Source: an uncultured Cohaesibacter sp.
GTDB taxonomy: Bacteria; Pseudomonadota; Alphaproteobacteria; Rhizobiales; Cohaesibacteraceae
NCBI RefSeq assembly: GCF_963678225.1
Contig: NZ_OY782763.1
Coordinates: forward strand, 1 to 64,000
Direction of reading: 5' to 3'
Length of the DNA: 64,000 nucleotides
The notes beneath the pieces were generated by a model. The model saw nothing but the letters and a program-made list of their open reading frames with translations, made no database searches and was not told the DNA's origin. Positions 26,937 to 35,317 of this stretch are shown here, one piece after another (within the stretch, counting starts at the first letter, position 1; every line of letters begins with the position of its first letter). The translations under genes were made by a program, and so were the position numbers.

Positions 26937-27336
26937 CAGTTGAATTCCTCCCAACGAAGATCTTCCGGATATCTGTATGAACGGATGACAACACCCGTCT
27001 CTTTATTAAACTCAGCACCCAAATTGCGCCCAAATTGAATATTTGTCAATCTTGTATTTACATGTAAATTCCAAACTTTGACACAGCCTCACACCGAGAA
27101 AAGATAAAAGTAGAAAATGAAATATTGAATATTGTCATTATTTTACAGCATCTTACTGGATATTTTCTATCTCCAGTAAATGACAAAAAATTCACACACG
27201 CAGACAAAAGTGCCTATACCATTCGCTAGCCATCGTATTTTAAGTTGACAAATTGGCAGATTGTAAGCATGGTAGCCATCAAGGTCCGAGGAGACCTGTG
27301 GGGCTAACCAGCCTTGCCCCTTAATTGGAGGACTAA
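26937..27336. promoter_or_regulatory. Divergent regulatory region of the acid-sugar cluster
   Basis: 400 bases, AT-rich, between the dehydrogenase gene and tctB. It contains two copies of a TTGACAAAT-type motif: TTGACAAATTGGCA at 27245-27258 on the plus strand, and one at 27050-27032 on the minus strand. It also contains the perfect 14-bp palindrome ATTTACATGTAAAT at 27056-27069. A possible tctB promoter is TTCACA (27191-27196) with TATACC (27215-27220). A third motif copy lies upstream of the DUF1537 kinase gene, so these are candidate sites for the cluster's GntR regulator. Confidence 0.5.
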
Positions 27337-27798
27337 ATGTCGACAGTATCGGAACCCAAAAGCGACATGTGGATTGGCAGTGGTTTGCTGATCTTCTGCG
27401 CCATCTCAGCCTGGCTAACGCTGGACATCAAAAGCGGCATGAGCAGTTCAGTTGCCGGCCCATCCATGGTCCCATGGCTCATGATTGGTGGCACTGCGCT
27501 CTTATCTCTTCTTTTGATTTTTCGCGCCAAAGCCCAAGCGGGTGGTGAAGAAGCCAAGACCATTTCTATGCCTGATGCGCACACTTTGCTCATCATGCTG
27601 GCTTTCGTGCTCCTTCTGGTTGCCTATGCAATCGCATTCTATCCAATAGGCTACATTCCAGCCACACTCGTGACCTTCTTCGTTGGTCTCTGGTTGCTTG
27701 GTGAAAGACGCTGGCTCGTCTTTGCCTTGTTCCCGGTGACCATGACACTCGCCGTCTATTATGGCTTCACAGAACTTCTGTCGGTCTGGCTGCCATAA
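27337..27798 (+). CDS. tctB: Tripartite tricarboxylate transporter, small membrane subunit (TctB)
   Basis: 153 residues with four hydrophobic segments, of the DUF1468/TctB family. The first segment starts at about residue 14 (SGLLIFCAISAWLTLD), with a further pair near 85-125. In these systems TctB is the 4-TM partner of the large subunit TctA. A GGAGG site lies seven bases before the ATG. First gene of a run tctB-tctC-tctA-lyase-dehydrogenase-pdxA2. Confidence 0.87.
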   Translation: MSTVSEPKSDMWIGSGLLIFCAISAWLTLDIKSGMSSSVAGPSMVPWLMIGGTALLSLLLIFRAKAQAGGEEAKTISMPDAHTLLIMLAFVLLLVAYAIAFYPIGYIPATLVTFFVGLWLLGERRWLVFALFPVTMTLAVYYGFTELLSVWLP

Positions 27799-27837
27799 AT
27801 CCTATAGCCAAACCGTTCATTCTCGGGAGGATAAAGA

Positions 27838-28803
27838 ATGAAAAAATCCCTACTCACCCTTTCCGTAGCAGCTGCCGCAGTCATGGCAGCTGGCACAGTC
27901 TCCGCAGCAGATTTCCCGGCACGTCCTATTCAGGTTGTTGTCCCTTACTCCGCAGGTGGCTCTACCGACCTTTCCTTGCGTGTCTTCGCTGACATCTTCG
28001 AAAAGAACTTCGAAGACAAACAGATGGTTATCCGTAACCAGCCAGGTGGCGGCGGCGCTATCGGCACATCTGCAGCCGTGCACGGTCGTCCAGATGGTTA
28101 CACCCTTGGCGCTGCAGCTCAGGGTCCGATTGCCATCAAGCCACATATCGGCGGTGCAGACTATGAAGTAGACGACTTCAACTTTGTTGGACTGTTTGCT
28201 CGTTCACTTCAGGTGATGGTTGCTTGTAAAGACGCACCTTTCACCGATTTTGACAGCTTCGTAGACTATGCCAAAACCAAGAAACCTCAGGTAGGCAACT
28301 CCGGTGCTGGCGGTGCCAACCAGGTTTCCGCAGAAGCATTTGCTGAAGCGGCTGAAATCAAGATCGAGTCCATCCCGTTCCAGGGCTCTTCCAAAGCACG
28401 TACGGCCTGCATCGGCGGTCATATCGACGCAATGGTTGCCTCGCCTGCAGAAGCCAAAGCTGCTGCTGACGCTGGCCAGATGACACCTCTGTTCGTCATG
28501 GAAGAAAAACGCATCGACCTGTTCCCGGATACTCCTACGGCAGTCGAAAAGGGCGTTGACTTCACCTGGTCTTCCTGGAAGGGCCTGATTGCTCCGAAGA
28601 ATGTAGATGCCGATGCTCTGGCATGGCTGCGCGACGCGGTTAAAACTGTCGCAACTGACCCTGCATTCGTTCAGAAAATGACCGATATGGGCGAATTCGT
28701 AACCTACGAAGACGCTGAAACCTTCGAAAAACGCGTTCGCAACGACAGTGAAGTTGCCAAGAAGGTTCTCGAAGACCTCGGCATGCTGGGCATGAACAAG
28801 TAA
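27838..28803 (+). CDS. tctC: Tripartite tricarboxylate transporter, periplasmic binding protein (TctC)
   Basis: 321 residues with a signal peptide (1-23, ending TVSAADFP). PARPIQVVVPYSAGGSTDLSLR is the TctC/Bug signature that places two water-mediated carboxylate contacts on the ligand. RPDGYTLG and the NSGAGGANQVSAEAFAEAA region are also typical. The ligand is a carboxylate; the downstream genes suggest a short sugar acid rather than citrate. GGGAGG precedes the ATG. An intercistronic hairpin follows. Confidence 0.92.
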   Translation: MKKSLLTLSVAAAAVMAAGTVSAADFPARPIQVVVPYSAGGSTDLSLRVFADIFEKNFEDKQMVIRNQPGGGGAIGTSAAVHGRPDGYTLGAAAQGPIAIKPHIGGADYEVDDFNFVGLFARSLQVMVACKDAPFTDFDSFVDYAKTKKPQVGNSGAGGANQVSAEAFAEAAEIKIESIPFQGSSKARTACIGGHIDAMVASPAEAKAAADAGQMTPLFVMEEKRIDLFPDTPTAVEKGVDFTWSSWKGLIAPKNVDADALAWLRDAVKTVATDPAFVQKMTDMGEFVTYEDAETFEKRVRNDSEVAKKVLEDLGMLGMNK

Positions 28804-28832
28804 GCCAAATTGCTTGATCAAGCCGACGATTG

Positions 28833-28857
28833 CTGGAGCGCGGCCCTCGCGCTCCAG
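28833..28857 (+). other. Strong intercistronic hairpin between tctC and tctA
   Basis: CTGGAGCGCG (28833-28842) and CGCGCTCCAG (28848-28857) form a perfect 10-bp stem with loop GCCCT. No T-run follows, so it more likely protects the 3' end of processed tctC mRNA than ends transcription. Confidence 0.65.
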
Positions 28858-28923
28858 CCCCCAATGATAACAACTGTCACGTCTGAAGACGAAGACTTCA
28901 GCAGATTTGCCTGAAAGTTGACC

Positions 28924-30426
28924 ATGGACACGCTCTCCTATCTCGCACCCCTACTTGACTTCGAAGTACTCTGGACGATTGCTCTGGGCACTTTGGGCGG
29001 GCTGGTAATCGGCGCCCTGCCTGGCCTGACTGCCACAATGGGTGTTGCCCTGCTCATTCCCCTTACTTTCAGCATGACGCCCGTAATGGGCCTAAACATG
29101 CTGATCGGCATTTATATTGGCGGCATCTATGGTGGGTGTGTTTCGTCCATTCTCCTTAGAACCCCCGGCACGCCAGCCTCTGCAGCCACCGTGCTTGACG
29201 GCTATCCACTGGCCCAGAAAGGGCAGGCGGGTAAGGCCCTCGGAATGGCGACCATCGCCTCTACCGTTGGCGGCCTCATCGCAGCCATCGTGCTCGCAAC
29301 GCTTGCCCCGCAGCTTGCTAGCGTCGCCTTGGAATTCGGTGCTCCGGAATATTTTGCCCTTGCTCTTTTCGGTCTGACCATCATTGCATCGCTCTCTGGC
29401 GATCTGGTGAAGGGCGCGATCTCGGGCCTGCTTGGCATTCTTATCTCTTGTGTGGGCGCAGACCCGATTTCCGGCGTCATGCGTTACACCTTCGGCATCA
29501 ACGGCTTTGCCTCCGGCTTCGCCTTTACACCAGCCCTGATCGGCTTGTTCGCTCTGTCTGAAGTTTTCACCCAGCTCGAACGCCTTTCCACTAAGGATGA
29601 TTCAATCATCACCAACGTCACCGGACGCTGGCCAAGCATGCAGGAAATGAAGGAAAGCGCCTCGGCTCTGATCCGTGGCTCCCTCATCGGTACCTTCATC
29701 GGTATCGTGCCGGGTACCGGCTCGGGCACCGCCTCCTGGATTTCCTACAACGAAGCGCGCCGCTCTTCGAAAAATCCCGAAAAATTCGGCACAGGTCACG
29801 TCCCCGGCGTTGCCGCAACCGAAAGCGCCAATAACGCGGTTTGTGCCTCGGCTCTTATCCCGCTGCTTGCCCTCGGCGTTCCCGGCGATGTTGTGACTGC
29901 CGTTCTCATGGGCGGCCTGATGATCCAGGGTCTGGCTCCCGGACCAATGCTCTTCCAGACCAACCCGGACGTTGTCGTCGGCATCTTCGGCGGTACCTTC
30001 ATCGCAACGATCTTCATGTTCATCTTCGGCATGGCGCTTATCCCGCTCTTCTCGAAGATTCTGATGGTTCCACGCAGAATGCTCACGATCTCCATCGTTA
30101 TCTTCTGCTTTATCGGTTCCTTCTCGATCAACCTGAACCAGGTTGACTTGCTGACGATGGTAGGTTTCGGGGTACTGGGCTGGGGCATGCAGAAATTCGG
30201 TTTCAGCCAGGCGGCCCTGTGTATCGCCCTTATCCTTGGTCCAATGATGGAATCCAACCTGCGCCGCGGTCTGCTCCAGACCGGTGACAATGTGATTGAA
30301 TTCATCTCCGGTCCAATCACCCTTCTGTTCATTGGCCTGACAATTCTGTCACTTGGCTGGCCATTCATTTCCAAGGCTATTGCGAATTCCAAGAATTCCA
30401 AGCAAGCCACAAACCCAACGGAGTAA
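28924..30426 (+). CDS. tctA: Tripartite tricarboxylate transporter, large membrane subunit (TctA)
   Basis: 500 residues with about twelve membrane segments. The family motifs GALPGLTATMGVALLIPLTF (about 30-50) and RTPGTPASAATVLDGYPLA (about 79-97) are clear, as is the second internal repeat GIVPGTGSGTASWISY (about 260-275). It is the ion-driven channel subunit of the system. ATG 28924 is used; an in-frame TTG two codons upstream is possible, and the ribosome site is weak for either. The lyase gene follows four bases after the stop. Confidence 0.93.
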   Translation: MDTLSYLAPLLDFEVLWTIALGTLGGLVIGALPGLTATMGVALLIPLTFSMTPVMGLNMLIGIYIGGIYGGCVSSILLRTPGTPASAATVLDGYPLAQKGQAGKALGMATIASTVGGLIAAIVLATLAPQLASVALEFGAPEYFALALFGLTIIASLSGDLVKGAISGLLGILISCVGADPISGVMRYTFGINGFASGFAFTPALIGLFALSEVFTQLERLSTKDDSIITNVTGRWPSMQEMKESASALIRGSLIGTFIGIVPGTGSGTASWISYNEARRSSKNPEKFGTGHVPGVAATESANNAVCASALIPLLALGVPGDVVTAVLMGGLMIQGLAPGPMLFQTNPDVVVGIFGGTFIATIFMFIFGMALIPLFSKILMVPRRMLTISIVIFCFIGSFSINLNQVDLLTMVGFGVLGWGMQKFGFSQAALCIALILGPMMESNLRRGLLQTGDNVIEFISGPITLLFIGLTILSLGWPFISKAIANSKNSKQATNPTE

Positions 30427-30430
30427 ACCC

Positions 30431-31315
30431 ATGACCAAAGAGGCATATGTTGCACTCGTCACATGCTTTAACGAAGACGAGACACTCAATTACGAAGCAA
30501 CCCGCGCCCAGGTACGTCGTCAGATCGAAGCAGGAAACAACATCCTGTGCGCAGGTACAAACGGCGATTTCTCAGCCCTGACCTTTGACGAAAAGGTTCG
30601 CCTGACTGACGAAGTGGTTTCCGAAGCCAAAGGCAAATGCAAGGTGATCGTCAACGCCGGCATGCCTGCAACCTTTGAAACGGTTAAGCTTGCCAAAGAA
30701 TTCGACCGCATCGGTGTTGATGGCATTGCCGTAATTGCTCCTTTCTTCATCGCCTGCACGCAGGATGGTCTGGAACGCCACTATCTGACCGTTGCTGATG
30801 CAGTCAATACGCCGATCTATCTCTATGATATCCCGGCACGCACCCAAAACCACATCGAGCCGGAAACCGCTCGCAAGCTTTCTTCCCATCCGAACATTGC
30901 CGGCATCAAGGATTCCGGTGGTCAGCAAGAAACGCTGGAAGCTTACATGCAGGTTGGCAAAGACGTAGAGGGCTTTGACGTTTATTCCGGCCCTGATCAT
31001 CTGGTTCACTGGGCTCTGCAGAATGGCGCAGCTGGCTGCATCTCCGGCCTCGGCAACGTGATGCCTGAAGTGCTTGCTAAAATCGTGTCCTGCTTCAATG
31101 CTGGCGACGAAGCTGGCGCTGCAGCAGCACAGGAAATCTACGGCAACTTCCGTAAAGACCTCTATGGCCTCGGCTTCCCTCCAGCCATGGTGAAACGTGC
31201 CCTGTGGGTCATGGATCACTCTGTTGGTGCATCCCGTCAGCCAGCCCTTCTGCCAGATCCTGAGCAGGACAAACAGGTTGAAGCCCTTCTCAAGAAATAT
31301 GAGCTGATCAAATAA
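30431..31315 (+). CDS. DapA-superfamily lyase/aldolase
   Basis: 294 residues, a TIM barrel of the dihydrodipicolinate synthase/N-acetylneuraminate lyase superfamily. The Schiff-base Lys160 (AGIKDSGG) and the catalytic Tyr132 (YLYDIPART) are in place. The substrate loop reads GTNGDFSAL (42-50) where true DapA has G-T-T-G-E, so lysine synthesis is unlikely. A 2-keto-(3-deoxy)-acid aldolase or dehydratase is the better guess. The start is the ATG right after tctA; the open frame further upstream lies within tctA. The stop overlaps the next ATG by one base (TAATG). It is likely a catabolic enzyme for the acid imported by TctABC. Confidence 0.85.
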   Translation: MTKEAYVALVTCFNEDETLNYEATRAQVRRQIEAGNNILCAGTNGDFSALTFDEKVRLTDEVVSEAKGKCKVIVNAGMPATFETVKLAKEFDRIGVDGIAVIAPFFIACTQDGLERHYLTVADAVNTPIYLYDIPARTQNHIEPETARKLSSHPNIAGIKDSGGQQETLEAYMQVGKDVEGFDVYSGPDHLVHWALQNGAAGCISGLGNVMPEVLAKIVSCFNAGDEAGAAAAQEIYGNFRKDLYGLGFPPAMVKRALWVMDHSVGASRQPALLPDPEQDKQVEALLKKYELIK

Positions 31316-32277
31316 TGGTTAAGGTACTCACCACTTCACCCGGCTTTGGCAAACATGGCCGGGTGCCAGATGAAATCGCGGCTCACGGGTGGGATCTCGT
31401 GCGCTGTGATGACACCTCCAAACCGGACGGCGGTGTTTCCGAACAGATCGCAGATGCAGACATCCTTGTTGTCGGTCTGGTTCCTGTCACTGCGGATACA
31501 CTGGTCGGTGCGGACAATCTCAAAGCCGTCATCAAGCATGGGGTAGGGGTCGACAATATCGACATTCCAGCCTGCACCGCCAAAAACATGCCGGTTTGCA
31601 ACACGCCTGCCGCAAACGCAGACGCCGTTGCGGAGCTCGCAGTCGGCTTCATGTATGCCATGGCCCGTTTCATCCCGCAGGGGCATGTTTGCGTGACCGG
31701 TGGCAAATGGGAACGCCGCGTTGGCACTCAGCTTGGCGGCAAGACCCTGGGCATCGTAGGCCTCGGCAACATCGGCAAACGCCTTGCCAAACTGGCCATC
31801 GGCGTTGGCATGAAGGTTGTTGCAACTGATCCTTATGCTGACATGGCTTTCGCAAAAGAGAACAGCATCGAGATCCTGTCTCTTGAAGACCTGCTGGGAA
31901 AATCTGATTATGTGTCCCTGCATATCTTCGGCGGCAAGGACAATGCTGCGCTGATCAACCCGGATACCATCGCCAAGATGAAACCGGGCGCAAAACTGAT
32001 CAACCTTGCCCGCGGTGAAGTTGTCGATCTGGACGCCGTTGCCGCCGCTCTGGATAGCGGTCAGCTTGGCGGTGTTGCCATTGATGCCTATGTCACGGAA
32101 CCACCTGAAACCTCTCATCCGGTCTTTAGCCACCCCAATGCGATCTTTACTCCGCATTCCGGTGCCGACACGAAGGAAGCGGTTGAGAATGTTGGCCTGA
32201 TGGTCGTTGAAGACATTGCCACCATCATGGAAGGCGGCATGCCGAAGCGTTGCCTCAATGCCGGCGACCTGAAATAG
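31315..32277 (+). CDS. D-isomer-specific 2-hydroxyacid dehydrogenase
   Basis: 320 residues. NAD binding is by VGLGNIGKRLAK (148-159, GxGxxG). The catalytic triad is Arg233 (NLARGEVVD), Glu262 (TEPPE) and His281 (TPHSGAD). The phosphoglycerate-dehydrogenase subfamily look (GVDNIDIPACTAKNMPVCNTP) is clear, but there is no regulatory ACT domain, so a catabolic 2-hydroxyacid/2-ketoacid step is expected. It is translationally coupled to the lyase gene and separated from pdxA2 by a small GCAA-loop hairpin. Confidence 0.9.
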   Translation: MVKVLTTSPGFGKHGRVPDEIAAHGWDLVRCDDTSKPDGGVSEQIADADILVVGLVPVTADTLVGADNLKAVIKHGVGVDNIDIPACTAKNMPVCNTPAANADAVAELAVGFMYAMARFIPQGHVCVTGGKWERRVGTQLGGKTLGIVGLGNIGKRLAKLAIGVGMKVVATDPYADMAFAKENSIEILSLEDLLGKSDYVSLHIFGGKDNAALINPDTIAKMKPGAKLINLARGEVVDLDAVAAALDSGQLGGVAIDAYVTEPPETSHPVFSHPNAIFTPHSGADTKEAVENVGLMVVEDIATIMEGGMPKRCLNAGDLK

Positions 32278-32292
32278 GTAAGAAATACAGGT

Positions 32293-32310
32293 GAGGGCTG
32301 CAAAGCCCTC
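32293..32310 (+). other. GNRA-loop hairpin before pdxA2
   Basis: GAGGGCT (32293-32299), loop GCAA (32300-32303) and AGCCCTC (32304-32310). A 7-bp stem with a stable tetraloop and no T-run; it is probably an mRNA stability or processing element. Confidence 0.5.
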
Positions 32311-32334
32311 CGTTTCTATTCTAAGGAGAGAGAC

Positions 32335-33321
32335 ATGTCTAACAGCCCGGTAGTCATCACCATGGGCGATCCTTCCGGCGTAGGCGCGGAAGTGACTGTA
32401 AAAGCCATGGCAGCGCTTTCTGCCGAACAGAGAGCACAGTATGCTGTTATCGGCGACATGGACACGCTGGAACGCGCGATCGCAGTGAGCAAAGTAGACC
32501 TGCCATTGCACGCGCATGGCACTGTGGGTCAGGAAGGGTCTCTGGCCGTCATCCATCTGCCAATCGAAGGACTGCCCGGCGAATTCGGCGTTCTGTCACC
32601 GGCCTGTGGCGAAGCGTCCTTCCAGTATATCAAGAAGGCTGTTGACATGGTGCAAGCTGGCGAAGCTGCTTGCATTGTGACCGCACCGATCAACAAGGCC
32701 GCTCTCAACGCTGCCGGCCATCACTATGATGGTCATACTGGCATGCTGGCCCATCTGACCGGCTCGAAAAGCTCCTTCATGTTGCTGGCGTCCAAAACAC
32801 TGAACGTTCTGCACATCTCCACCCATGTGTCGCTCAAGACCGCCATCGAGCGCTCCACGCCTGAGCGTGTTCTTGACACCATCCGCATGGGCCACCAACA
32901 CTTCAAGCGGATGGGATATGACAATCCGCGCATTGCTGTTGCAGGCATCAACCCCCATTGCGGGGAAGGTGGTCTCTTCGGTGATGAAGATGATGAGCAT
33001 ACCTTGCCCGGCGTTGAAATGGCGCAGAAAGAAGGCATCAATGTTGTTGGACCAGTTCCAGCCGATACCGTCTATCACCGCGCACATAACGGCGCCTTTG
33101 ACCTTGTCATTGCGCAATATCACGATCAGGGCCATATCCCGATCAAGATCATTGCCTTTGATTCAGCGGTCAATGTTTCGCTCGGTTTGCCAATTGATCG
33201 CTGCTCCGTCGACCACGGAACAGCCTTCGACATCGCGGGTACCGGCAAGGCAAATCACGTCAATATGCTAAGCACCCTCGATTACGCAAGCAAGCTTGCG
33301 GCAACCAGGGACAAACGGTGA
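32335..33321 (+). CDS. pdxA2: PdxA2-type 4-phospho-acid-sugar dehydrogenase
   Basis: 328 residues, PdxA family, opening [12 protein letters not shown] (8-19). Metal ligands are His164 (ISTHVSL), His208 (INPHCGEGG) and His263 (QYHDQGHIP), equivalent to the three in E. coli PdxA. Members that sit beside a DUF1537 kinase are PdxA2: they oxidise D-threonate- or D-erythronate-4-phosphate, and decarboxylation gives dihydroxyacetone phosphate. The kinase is nearby on the other strand, so this role is preferred to pyridoxal synthesis. An AAGGAG site precedes the ATG and a terminator follows. Confidence 0.88.
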   Translation: MSNSPVVITMGDPSGVGAEVTVKAMAALSAEQRAQYAVIGDMDTLERAIAVSKVDLPLHAHGTVGQEGSLAVIHLPIEGLPGEFGVLSPACGEASFQYIKKAVDMVQAGEAACIVTAPINKAALNAAGHHYDGHTGMLAHLTGSKSSFMLLASKTLNVLHISTHVSLKTAIERSTPERVLDTIRMGHQHFKRMGYDNPRIAVAGINPHCGEGGLFGDEDDEHTLPGVEMAQKEGINVVGPVPADTVYHRAHNGAFDLVIAQYHDQGHIPIKIIAFDSAVNVSLGLPIDRCSVDHGTAFDIAGTGKANHVNMLSTLDYASKLAATRDKR

Positions 33322-33366
33322 TATCACCTTTTCTCCTGATCCCTATTCAAACTAATCCACCTTTAT

Positions 33367-33392
33367 GGGAGCCTTCGGGCTCCCTCTTTTTT
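33367..33392 (+). terminator. Rho-independent terminator after pdxA2
   Basis: GGGAGCC and GGCTCCC close on a TTCG-like loop (33367-33384) and are followed by TCTTTTTT. It ends the tctBCA-pdxA2 operon. Confidence 0.88.
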
Positions 33393-33502
33393 ACCTTCCT
33401 TCGGGTGTGCGACAATCATGCGCCGCCCCAGACAAAGAAAAAGCGCAGAGACCTGAAGACCTCCGCGCTCATGTTCTATGTCCAATTGCAAAAGATAATG
33501 CG

Positions 33503-34246
33503 TTACTGATCCGGCATTGTCAGATCAATAAGGCCACCACCAAACAGGCGATCTCGCGAATGCTCAAGGTGGGCACGCATCAGGGAAGAAGCCAGCTGGC
33601 TATCATGGTTCTTGATGGCCTGATAGATTTCATCATGCTCTTCAAACACATGATAAAGCGCCTTGCCACCCTCATTAAGCAGGGATTGCCCATGCATCTG
33701 CATGCCCACATAGATATGTTCGCGCAAGGCACGCATCGCCGTTTCGAAATAATGGTTGTTGGATGCTTTGGCGATAGCGATATGGAAAGCAAAGTCGGCA
33801 TCTTCCCTGTGAACCAGACTGCCGGTTGCTGTCCGCATCATTTCCAAAGCTTCTTCCATATCGGTAAGAATGGCCTTGTTGTGCCGTTCTGCAGCCAGAA
33901 CAGCCGAGGTCGTTTCCAGATTCAGTCTGAACTCATAGCATCTCTGGATGTCGGCAAGCGTTTCCACCCGCGCAAAGCCAACCGGAGAAACAGAGGGTGC
34001 ACGCACGAAATTACCCGCACCTTGCCGAGCATAGATCATGCCTTCCTTGCGAAGCTTTTCAAGAGCACTACGCAGCACCGGTCTGGAGACACCGAGTTCT
34101 TCAGACAAATGATGTTCTGACGGCATGCGTTGATTGACTGGATAGTCGCCATTCGAAATGCGGCTAAACAGGGTGTGATACACCTTGTCAGCCAAAAGCC
34201 TTCTTGGCCGGCTCTTTGTTTCATTGGCTTCACTGCTCTGAGTCAC
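33503..34246 (-). CDS. GntR-family transcriptional regulator, FadR subfamily (FCD domain)
   Basis: 247 residues. The winged HTH covers about 15-82 (KVYHTLFSRISNGDY, MPSEHHLSEELGVSRPVLRSAL, GNFVRAP). The C-terminal FCD effector domain covers about 100-232 with likely metal ligands Asp151, His155 (DFAFHIAIAKAS), His204 (EEHDEIYQAI) and His226 (MRAHLEH). FCD domains of this sort bind small carboxylates. Placed 27 bases after the acid-sugar kinase on the same strand, it probably represses the whole cluster until the substrate or its phosphate is present. Confidence 0.9.
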   Translation of the reverse strand: MTQSSEANETKSRPRRLLADKVYHTLFSRISNGDYPVNQRMPSEHHLSEELGVSRPVLRSALEKLRKEGMIYARQGAGNFVRAPSVSPVGFARVETLADIQRCYEFRLNLETTSAVLAAERHNKAILTDMEEALEMMRTATGSLVHREDADFAFHIAIAKASNNHYFETAMRALREHIYVGMQMHGQSLLNEGGKALYHVFEEHDEIYQAIKNHDSQLASSLMRAHLEHSRDRLFGGGLIDLTMPDQ

Positions 34247-34273
34247 GATTCTAAACCTCTGGCATTAATTCAT

Positions 34274-35317
34274 TCAGTCTTTTACAAGCTTTGACGCCAA
34301 ATTTACAAGTGTGTCCTTAGACCCAAATCCACCTGATTTTGTTATGATATACAAGTGTTCGCCGCTGCCTATGGATTTTGACATGGGCAGGCCCGGCAGC
34401 ACTTCACCAAGAACTTGTAAGATTCCGATATTCAGACGCGCACAAATAGCTGCGGCGCTTTCACCACCACATCCAAGGAATGTGCGGGGTTTTGTTTGTG
34501 CAATCCATTCAGAAATGCCATCGGCAAACAGATCTCCGGCTTCCTGACCCGAGATGACCGTTTCACCTGGCGTCATCTGGATGACCTTGACATCCTCCCG
34601 CAATGCGGCAGGCTCTGGCACAACCCCGTTTGGCGCCCCGACAATGTTGAACGGCCCAAGCTGGGCCAGCGTTACAGGATCGCGCGATCCAATGGCAAAC
34701 AGAGCAGGGGCCTCGGGCGCAGGCATTGCGTCTATTCTCGGGGCGGGCGCGATCTTGTGCGCCAACGCTTCGGCAAGACCAGCCGCGCCAACAAACAAAC
34801 CATCGTCAGCAAAATCCGAGATGGCGGCTTCTATGTCCTCTTGCGTATCAGCATCAACGCCACAGCTTTCTGGTAAATCGGCTATGTCAGTGACAGCAAT
34901 GGGCGTATCAACACCTGCGCCAATCAGAAGCCCCTTTTTGACAAAGCGCCCCAAACGCGGAATAGCCGGACAAATCACTGTCTGATCACTCGCAAATCCC
35001 AGCGCCTTGATCTCAGCAGCCACATGCCCTTTAAGGCGACTGTCGACCTTTTTGAAAATGCGAAGTGAGTGCGCACCTTCGTGGGATCGGATCATCGACA
35101 ATACTTGTTTCACACGAGAAACAGCATCTTCCTGAGAAATTTCTCTGGAACCCGTGGACACGGCAACAACATCAGCCCCCTCGGACATAGCCGCAGGCAA
35201 CTCGGAAACAGACAAGGCACAGAGAACTTTCAGGCCACGATCCGCAAAGGCAACAGAACTATCAAGCGCCCCTGTCAAATCGTCAGCAACGATAACTAAC
35301 TTCACGTCTAGACCCAT
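34274..35317 (-). CDS. DUF1537 four-carbon acid-sugar kinase
   Basis: 347 residues. N-terminal features VIVADDLTGALDSSVAFA (about 8-25) and FKKVDSRLKGHVAAEIKAL (88-106) are the substrate-binding core. C-terminal LGCGGESAAAICARL (281-295), GEVLPGLPMS and TKSGGFGSKDTLV (327-339) form the nucleotide side. DUF1537 kinases phosphorylate sugar acids such as threonate and erythronate at C4, feeding PdxA2. The protein is shorter than the usual 400-430 residues, mainly in the middle, where the stretch between AVTDIADLPES and DADTQEDI is compact. The start may instead be GTG 35305 (MKLVIVADDLTG) or GTG 35341; none has a good ribosome site. Confidence 0.85.
   Translation of the reverse strand: MGLDVKLVIVADDLTGALDSSVAFADRGLKVLCALSVSELPAAMSEGADVVAVSTGSREISQEDAVSRVKQVLSMIRSHEGAHSLRIFKKVDSRLKGHVAAEIKALGFASDQTVICPAIPRLGRFVKKGLLIGAGVDTPIAVTDIADLPESCGVDADTQEDIEAAISDFADDGLFVGAAGLAEALAHKIAPAPRIDAMPAPEAPALFAIGSRDPVTLAQLGPFNIVGAPNGVVPEPAALREDVKVIQMTPGETVISGQEAGDLFADGISEWIAQTKPRTFLGCGGESAAAICARLNIGILQVLGEVLPGLPMSKSIGSGEHLYIITKSGGFGSKDTLVNLASKLVKD

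Noticed and set aside
31336-32556. 406-residue frame on the minus strand
   Set aside because: It lies antisense to the hydroxyacid dehydrogenase and pdxA2, both of which have clear motifs; its content is low-complexity shadow.
33365-34120. 251-residue plus-strand frame
   Set aside because: Antisense shadow of the GntR regulator, which has intact HTH and FCD motifs.
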